From positions 5,022,001-5,086,000 of the forward strand of contig JAPEIS010000001.1 in NCBI GenBank assembly GCA_029531795.1: a stretch of 64,000 nt of DNA, given 5' to 3'. Made by a program: the position numbers and the translations under genes. This stretch comes from Sclerotinia nivalis (lineage: Eukaryota > Ascomycota > Leotiomycetes > Helotiales > Sclerotiniaceae). Below the pieces are notes generated by a model. The model did no database searches. It was not told where the DNA came from and was given only the letters and a program-made list of their open reading frames with translations. Of this stretch, positions 57,612 through 64,000 are shown one piece after another; position 1 is the stretch's first letter; the number at the start of each line of letters is the position of its first letter.

Positions 57612-59240
57612 TCATCGTGCCATTCTGCGAGACAATTCACGATCCCGAATCAGCAATGTCGAAACCAGAGCTAACGATCCTATCCCCAACAATAAGAAGA
57701 ACACAGCCCTTACAGCACCCATATAAGCCTGTAAAGCCAATTCCTTCAATCCTTCCTCAAGTCCATTCACCACCCTGAAATCATCGATGATTTGTTGGAT
57801 GCGTTCTGCTGCATTATCTATCCCTCCAAGTTTCTCCCATAGTAATTTTCCCAACACGTTTTGGAATGTAAGTCCTGCAATCGAGATCCCCAAAACAGTT
57901 CCCGTTGAGCGGAATGCAAAAAGTGCGGATAAGATAACAGCCTGATCCTTTGCTTTCACCGATGATAATAACGCCAGGATGGTGGTGGTAAGCGTGATGC
58001 CATATCCGATGTTGATGACAAAGAACCAGATATAAGGTGGCCATGCAGATGTGTGTAATTTAAATGTACAGATGAAAGCCATGCCTAGCATGTAGATGAG
58101 TTGAGAGACGATACCGAGTTTGGAAAATCTTCCAGTGCTTTTCACGATGATGCCGGCCATCATGGAGGCGATGGCGGTGCCAATTGAGCCGGGAATTAGA
58201 CGGAGACCAATCTTGGTTGCCGTGTAGCCTTGAGCTTCGAGGAAGAGGGGTAGGTAGAATATCACTGCAAAGCGCGAGGCGGAGGAGAAGGCATTTGTGA
58301 GACAGCCGCCGGCGACGGATAGGTCGCAGAGGAGAGGGAGGGGAATGATGGGCTCTTTGGCGTATTTGAGTTCTGTGACGATGAAAATCATGAGAGATAT
58401 GAAGGATAGGGGGAGACTGATCAAGACGATGGGATTGGTCCAAGATACAGTGTTGCCTCCGGCGCTCATGCCGAGAAGTAACATAACGAGAGTCATGAAT
58501 AAACTGATTGAACCCAAATAATCAATCCGTTTGAGTTTTGATTTTCCCTCCCCATCATCTACAACAGGGATGCGTATCGTAAACCAAATCCATATCGTAG
58601 CCAGAAGCGTAATGGGAATCTGCAAGAAGAATGCAGCTTCCCAACCAAAACTATCATTGATCCACCCTCCAAGAACACCCCCAATACCGGAGCCTACACC
58701 TGATATCATATTCCCAACACCCTGCCACACACCTCTTTCTCTCAATGGAACCAGATCAGATAATAGAAAAGTGGCAATTGCCATGATTCCTCCTCCTCCT
58801 AGCCCGGCTACCACCCTACCAGCGATCAGAACCCACTCGGATTCCGCGCTTGCGCACATATAATTTCCCAATGAAAACACGATATTAGCAAGCACAAGTC
58901 CATTTCGTCTTCCATAGATATCGGTGAGCTTTCCAGATAAAGGTTGGATCGCCGCATTGGCTATGAAATATGCGGAGGCAAGCCAAGAAAGATGGGATAA
59001 TGAACCGAAGGAGGAGGTTATGGGGGATGAGAGAGTAGCAATCATGGAGGAATCAACCGATGATACGAAGGCGGAAAGAAAGGGCCCGAACATGAGGATC
59101 CACACCTGGAGTGTGGTAGGATCGTCTGGAATGGGGGGATTGGAATCTGAGGTCTCGCCATTGGGATAGAGAATCTCGGATTGGGGTTCTTGTGCGGGGT
59201 CGAGTAACGGTGTAGTTTCGGTGGGATTTTGGGTTGACAT
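57612..59240 (-). CDS. MFS transporter, DHA2-like (vacuolar amino acid / multidrug type)
   Basis: Intronless 542-residue major facilitator. The start MSTQNPTETTPLLDP carries an acidic-dileucine-like TPLLD signal seen in vacuole-targeted fungal transporters. Membrane segments begin at VWILMFGPFLSAFVSSVDSSM (about 47). Motif A is GKLTDIYGRRNGLV (about 105), followed by GRVVAGLGGGGIMAIATFLLSDLVPLRERG (motif B/C region, about 140-170) and GVGSGIGGVLGGWINDSFGWEAAFFLQIP (the GP-rich antiporter-type motif, about 185-210). Counting by eye gives about 14 segments, so the 14-TM DHA2 family (VBA1/VBA2, Azr1, siderophore-like) fits better than 12-TM DHA1. The C-terminus is basic and short. The adjacent nitrilase lies 1.6 kb upstream on the same strand, so a role in moving its substrate or product is possible but unproven. 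Expected location is vacuole or plasma membrane. Confidence 0.87.
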   Translation of the reverse strand: MSTQNPTETTPLLDPAQEPQSEILYPNGETSDSNPPIPDDPTTLQVWILMFGPFLSAFVSSVDSSMIATLSSPITSSFGSLSHLSWLASAYFIANAAIQPLSGKLTDIYGRRNGLVLANIVFSLGNYMCASAESEWVLIAGRVVAGLGGGGIMAIATFLLSDLVPLRERGVWQGVGNMISGVGSGIGGVLGGWINDSFGWEAAFFLQIPITLLATIWIWFTIRIPVVDDGEGKSKLKRIDYLGSISLFMTLVMLLLGMSAGGNTVSWTNPIVLISLPLSFISLMIFIVTELKYAKEPIIPLPLLCDLSVAGGCLTNAFSSASRFAVIFYLPLFLEAQGYTATKIGLRLIPGSIGTAIASMMAGIIVKSTGRFSKLGIVSQLIYMLGMAFICTFKLHTSAWPPYIWFFVINIGYGITLTTTILALLSSVKAKDQAVILSALFAFRSTGTVLGISIAGLTFQNVLGKLLWEKLGGIDNAAERIQQIIDDFRVVNGLEEGLKELALQAYMGAVRAVFFLLLGIGSLALVSTLLIRDRELSRRMAR

Positions 59241-60865
59241 TATGAGTTTGGGAATTGATGGTCAATTGACCACTAAAAAGAACGAAAGGAAGGCAGAAAA
59301 GAAAGACAAGAAGAAAAGAAAGACAAGAAGAACAAAAATCGTTTATATGAAGAGAAGGTAAGCGGTGCCATTACCTCAACATTATTGGCTCTCCAAGGAA
59401 GCAAACAAGGGGTGGCGGGACGGGCGATCCGTGTCGTGAACTTTACTTTACTGAGAAGCATCTGCATATATTCCTCCAAGTGCATCGCTTGAACTCTGCA
59501 GCGGACACAACATTTTCGAGATCTCGTAAACCGAGGGGATTGGCCTGGAGTACATAAAGAATATGATAGCGGGGATGGATGAAGGAATTAGATTGAGTTG
59601 GGGCGAATGACCAATGGTAAGGGATAATCCATATCAGGCAGATGGATTTATCATCACAGTCGGCTTGTTCCAATCTCAAAATGGGGAGCTGGTTACATTA
59701 TCATGTAATACTTTTCATGCTCGGGAACATTTTGGATGCATCATCCAGCCATTCGTATTCTCAGCTATCCTGCTGCGAAATTGTCATTACTCATTTGAGG
59801 CATTATCGCACTATGACTATTGATCAGAAACATCTGGCTGAATTTGGGACTGCTTGCTGGTGGTATGAAATCGCCAGAGTTGACTAAAGAAAGAAGGTAG
59901 AGTTGTGAGCTAACAGCTTAAAAGTATTTTCCAAATAAAATTCGTAATGGAGAAGGAAGTCACGCTTCCGCCGCTGTGGATTAACACGCTACTGATAAGC
60001 TAGTCGCTAAATTTGTAGGCTACTGGCTCGCCGAAATCGTAAGCTTGAACACCCGAAAGCCTCTGGAATTTCAGTATCATATAGCAATTAGATAAGGGTT
60101 GAAGCGTACATAAATAGGCTAGTTTGGGAACACTGCTTTCCATGAGTGATATCGGAGCACAGCACTAGTTGTTCATTTCCCTACTTTTTATTATCAATTT
60201 ATTCATGCTTGGAAATACATCGGAACACTATATAGTAGATATTAGCCTTTTTATTCTATACCTATCCAGTTATTCAATCATTACATCCATTCCCACAGCC
60301 CAAAATCCATAAGTCGCTTAGCCTTAGCCTCGATCTGCCCCCTTGGCAATGAGATGAAATACGAATTTGATCCCGAAAATATTCCTCGCTGCTTGTTAGA
60401 GCAGGTTATTTCTTTTTTTTAATAGATATATTTTCCCATTGTAAAAGTACAGAACCTCTTATGAAAGAGCTTGCGATTGAAATGCAGTAGAAAGTCATGT
60501 TATCCTGACGAATATCTATGGCAGTACTAACACCTGAATATGAAATATTGGCACGTGGAAATTGTTCTCTAGATACAGGAGGTAGTTGAGGGAGTTTATT
60601 TTAATGTAGCTTGTGTATCAAACTATGTGGATATAAAACTAGACAGAATATTTCGAAACTTTTATACGTTTATGTATATATTTTAGTCAACTCCATGACA
60701 AATTATTTAAAAGCAGAATAAAATCCTTCGTTATTATTACCTATGGTCTGTGTTTGCTTGTAGATATTTTTTAATTTAGATTCGAACTATAAGTGCCGAT
60801 TGTATGGTCCGAAATAGAACAATAAAGCTAGATTTGCAACACAGGGTTTACTATTTCTCCATTCC
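59241..60865. other. Intergenic region MFS-nitrilase
   Basis: About 1.6 kb. Right part is the nitrilase 3' flank; left part is the MFS promoter, with a purine-rich AGAAAGACAAGAAG direct repeat at about 59296-59330 in the leader. Strongly AT-rich from 60180 on. No gene seen. Confidence 0.5.
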
Positions 60866-61937
60866 TCACAGCTTTTCTTCAATTCTTAGTTTGCGTCCAC
60901 GGGTATCACATCCAAGCCACAGAAGATCAGGCCTACTGTAGTGTCCACAGATATCCAAGAAACTGCGCGCAAATATGGCTTGATCGAGATCAATATCTCC
61001 GTAGACAATGCCTTCGGTTGCGGATTCAAGGCGCGACGACATGACTCGACCATCGGGACCGATGATGACTGAAGCACCTCCACCAGGTGCCGACATAAGT
61101 AATCCCCCTTCTGTAGAATTGGCGTTGACACCCTTTTCCGTCATGACGGTCGTGGCGTGAAGAACAAAGGTCTGGGACTCTATCGCATATACTTGGGAAA
61201 GGGCCTGGCATCCTAGAGAATGTATGTTAACGATACACTGTCTGTTAAGAGATTGGCATTTATTTTACCTTCCAAAGACATGGACCATAGCTCAGGTCCA
61301 CCGGTATGGTTGACAATGGGTGGCCAGGCTGAGCAATGAATCTGCTCTCGTTGATGTAAGGTATGATATTTAAGCAACGGTTGGCAATGTTCCCAGCAAG
61401 CTAAAGTTCCAACCTTTCCAACACGAGTCGAAGCAACATTCATAAGACTATCCCCAGAAGCGTCTCCAAAAATTGTACGCTCCATATGTGTAGCTTTAAG
61501 CTTCCTCCTCTTCATGACTATCGACCCATCGCCATCGATGATAGCTTGGGCGATATACAAAGAATTGTTGTCGTTTTCGGAAAAGCCTAAAGAAACGACA
61601 ATGCCATTCTTGGCGGCACAGTTTTGAATGGTTCTCATCTCATCAGAATCGACGACTAGTGAATTCTTAATGTAGGTTGTAGAGAGTAGCGGATCGACTG
61701 GACGAGTCCTGCTGTTCACTTAACATCACAAATTTGGACCCTAAAATTTGGGGTTTCTCACCATATCCAGGTAGGATAGCCTGGAATAAATGCTTCTGCA
61801 AAAGTAACTAATTGCGCACCGTTTTCAGCAGCTTCCGTGATAATACGGCATGTCTTTTCCACCGACTTCTGTAGGTCAAACCATTCTGGCTCATGCTGAG
61901 AAACAGCAACACGGTATTTTGAGGTTGCGCTAGCCAT
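60866..61937 (-). CDS. Nitrilase (arylacetonitrilase/cyanide-hydratase type)
   Basis: Carbon-nitrogen hydrolase that converts nitriles to carboxylic acids and ammonia, 320 residues. Minus-strand exons 61762-61937, 61269-61708 and 60866-61212. The start [22 protein letters not shown] is followed by the catalytic triad: Glu in [16 protein letters not shown] (about 47), Lys in [22 protein letters not shown] (about 128), and Cys in [30 protein letters not shown] (about 162). [13 protein letters not shown] with IH(V/C)xAWP is the classic nitrilase block, distinct from ureidopropionase or amidase branches. The C-terminus holds [21 protein letters not shown] and [29 protein letters not shown], which forms the spiral contacts. 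The first intron interrupts WIW|TRP and was set by using the second of two tandem CAG acceptors. Neighbouring aldoxime dehydratase is divergent, 1.4 kb away, suggesting a pathway partner. Nothing is missing from the active site. Confidence 0.92.
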
Positions 61938-63312
61938 GTTTTCGCTGGAATGATGAAAGATAAGTTGTCAGAGAGATGTATGATGGACAAAGTGAATACT
62001 GCAATAAGCATTCCTTTGTTCTTATCTATTATTCAAAGGTCGCATCTTGCAGTTGCGGAACTCCGCAATCCTATCATTGATAAGATAATATCAGGTACAG
62101 AGCAATATTGCTTTGCCAATATCGAAGATGGGAGGTTTGGAAGTCAACGTGATCTTAGCTCTTCCCCGCATTCGGTGGCTCAACCGATAAGGGAGTGGCT
62201 TGACCATTATCTGCTACCTACTAAAACTAAGGAAACAATCATTCTTATTGGTCAAACTGCCCCTCCTTCCCCCTTCTTAACGGGTTAATGTGGCTGTGAA
62301 AATCGGGTTTTCGCGGTACTAATTCCGCTTGAAAATGTTGCAACGCCCTGATATAACGTCAGCCATTAATATAATGTCTTCTTGTAAGATTAAGATTGTA
62401 ATATCGATATCGTGTTCGTTAAACTCAAAATATTACTCCTATCTTGTAGATAACGTATTGTCCGATTAATTGTAAATATCGGAGGCTTCATACCGCTAAC
62501 ATCTCCTAGAGTACTACTGTAAACCGGCAAGAATGTATGAGATACTTTCTAGCCATATGAGTAAGATAGCATTTCTTCAAGACGTAATGTTTGACTTCCT
62601 ATGAAAGGCTATTAGATTAGTTAGGTCTAGTCTGTTGGCAATCGACATGACATGAGTGTATGACCATTCACAGGGAAACTTTTCCAGTACATTCGGAATC
62701 TGCAACGGAACTGTTTCCACGGTCAATAAGAAAGCAATAGGTGAGCACTGTATTCAATTGTTCGTTGGGTCACCCTTGTAATGACAAAAACTACATCAAA
62801 AATCAATGATTTCATATTCTAATTATTCCAATTGAAACTCTGAATATAATTTTTCAAATATCTAAATAGTATAATATCTTGACATACTCTATATTTGAAA
62901 GAATAATTTTAATCAGGCTTTACTTGTAGGGCGGATTGTACCTACTCCGTACACCTCTTTTTGTATTTGTCTGCTCGACTCTGTATACGAACAAAGAAAT
63001 AATTGGCACGATAATAGATCTTAAGCCAAGTGCTCCACCCAGTTATTAATTTACTTTGTACATAGTTTGCATCAGAGTACCCGCGCCCGAAGTCATACCG
63101 TACATTCAGAGTTATCATTTGCGGGTATCACATCCGCAACATGAAAATAAAAGCGAGTGAAGCAATATAAAAAGTCTCCAACCTCCTTTCATGTTACTTT
63201 CAGATTAGTACCTCTTTCCCGATGCTCCATTGCTAGGACTTTACACATATATTTAAAGACAAGTGCAAATATCTCGCTACCCACCAACATCAACTGCGTA
63301 TCATTGCCCATT
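61938..63312. other. Divergent promoter region, nitrilase-aldoxime dehydratase
   Basis: About 1.4 kb separating divergent genes of one likely pathway. Contains AT-rich stretches and TACTCCGTAC-like words near 62943. A single shared regulatory region is plausible; no defined site can be named. A 112-codon open frame at 61950-62288 has no family resemblance and is not called. Confidence 0.55.
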
Positions 63313-64000
63313 ATGGTTTTCTTAATTGATACGGACGGGAAAGACTATGTCTTTACTTATGGAATCTTCGGTGTTCAACACGAAGAACTTACCCCAGAAA
63401 AATCAACATCTATCTCTACCCTCTACAAACTCCTCTCCTCATCCGCCAACCGTGTCGATCATCTCCAAGACGAAAGTCACGGGCTCCCTCGCCACGGCCC
63501 CAAATCCACAACCTTTGTTGCATACTGGTTGTCCTCCTCTTCCTACGAATTATGGAAAGAATCATCCCCCGTCAAGGATTTTTGGGCCTCTTTACCCGCT
63601 GACGCAGGTGTCTGGCGTGAAGTCATGACAGTCCCAAAATCCCGCTTCATGTTCGCCTCTAGTCAACCCGTCGCATCGGCAATGGGAACACTACTTCCAC
63701 TCAAACAAAGTAACGATGAAGGATACTGGGGTGTATATCGTCATCGACTTTCCGAGACACCGGATTCCCACACCGACCCATCAGATACATTCACCTCATC
63801 TTATATCACTCCCACCAAATCAAAACCTAACGAAACGAGAAAATTCATCGATATACCCAATTCCCGTAGTTCCAAGATTAAATTAGGAAGAGTCACCATC
63901 TCAAACCCTCCCGAAAACCTGATCTTTGTCCGCGAAGGGCAGCGCCAACCTCACATTCCTCCCGCGGAAACCGAAGCCTGGCTGAAGCGAATAAATCCCC
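63313..64000 (+). CDS. Haem-containing aldoxime dehydratase (Oxd family), 3' end outside window
   Basis: Lyase that dehydrates aldoximes (such as phenylacetaldoxime) to nitriles using ferrous haem. The frame is open from the ATG at 63313 to the window end (229 residues), with no intron seen. Family landmarks: YGIFGVQHEELTPE (about 16-29), AYWLSSSSYELWKESSPVKDFWASL (about 75-100), GVWREVMTVPKSRFMFASS (about 105-122), EGYWGVYRHRL (about 142) and GRVTISNPPENLIFVREGQ (about 195-213). This matches the Dehydratase_hem order of conserved Trp/Arg/Phe blocks. The haem-ligand His lies further downstream in the family and is outside the window. Oxd proteins usually have 40-50 residues before the FGxQ strand; here only 18 are seen, so an upstream coding exon or a later-type start is possible. 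It is divergent to the nitrilase, which would consume its product. Confidence 0.8.
   Translation, partial: MVFLIDTDGKDYVFTYGIFGVQHEELTPEKSTSISTLYKLLSSSANRVDHLQDESHGLPRHGPKSTTFVAYWLSSSSYELWKESSPVKDFWASLPADAGVWREVMTVPKSRFMFASSQPVASAMGTLLPLKQSNDEGYWGVYRHRLSETPDSHTDPSDTFTSSYITPTKSKPNETRKFIDIPNSRSSKIKLGRVTISNPPENLIFVREGQRQPHIPPAETEAWLKRINP

Noticed and set aside
60775..60800. Minus-strand GTTCGAATC B-box-like word
   Set aside because: T-stem has a mismatch and there is no A-box or acceptor stem.
61950..62288. 112-codon plus-strand open frame in the nitrilase-oxd promoter
   Set aside because: No recognisable motif; lies immediately upstream of the nitrilase start on the opposite strand. Kept as intergenic.
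1..64000. Transposon, CRISPR array, or viral insertion
   Set aside because: No transposase, reverse transcriptase, capsid or polymerase-like frame and no terminal repeats were seen; repeats are simple or short tandem only.

Overview
The window looks like nuclear DNA of a filamentous ascomycete, most likely a leotiomycete of the Sclerotinia/Botrytis type. Genes carry one to five short spliceosomal introns (mostly 45-130 nt) with GTAAGT/GTATGT-like donors and CTAAC/CTGAC branch points. Intergenic DNA is AT-rich, and the gene set is typically fungal (Mif2, Nic96, Vnx1, Ftr1, HSF-type regulator, F-box and PLAC8 proteins). The species call is inference from gene content and codon style; no search was run. 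There are no rRNA, convincing tRNA, CRISPR or intact transposon features.

Layout. 1-9.4 kb: 3' part of an iron permease (FTR1); COG8 Golgi tether subunit (minus); an amidohydrolase gene broken by a 20-bp tandem duplication; a TLC-domain membrane protein; a small PLAC8 Cys-rich protein (minus). 9.4-24 kb, all plus strand: mitochondrial-type PP2C phosphatase (PTC6-like), fructosamine kinase, the centromere protein Mif2/CENP-C, RNase H2 subunit A, nucleoporin Nic96 with an N-terminal GLFG region, and a bZIP/DUF3425 regulator. 25-31 kb, minus: FGGY carbohydrate kinase with five introns, and proteasome ATPase Rpt6. 31-37 kb, plus: Vnx1-type vacuolar cation/H+ exchanger and a GRE2-like reductase. 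38-40 kb, minus: F-box protein. 40-43 kb: a gene-free 3-kb stretch with a heptamer minisatellite, leading into an HSF/Sfl1-type regulator. 46-54 kb: DCAF4-like WD40 protein (minus), a small ABM-domain protein, and a 1300-residue WD40 protein that may be a Raf1/DIM-9-type Cul4 adaptor. 54-57 kb: gene-poor DNA with a decayed ~86-bp repeat, then a basic SAP-like orphan. 57.6-64 kb: MFS transporter (minus), nitrilase (minus), and a divergent aldoxime dehydratase that runs off the window end.

Most genes are unrelated housekeeping functions. The main functional pairing is at the right edge: a haem aldoxime dehydratase (aldoxime to nitrile) faces a nitrilase (nitrile to acid) across a shared 1.4-kb promoter region, with an MFS transporter next door. 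This looks like a compact aldoxime-nitrile catabolic locus. The clearest sequence lesion is the exact 20-bp duplication at 4123-4162, which destroys the frame of an otherwise well-preserved amidohydrolase. Exon joins were worked out by hand from frame, splice consensus and family motifs; where they are uncertain this is stated.
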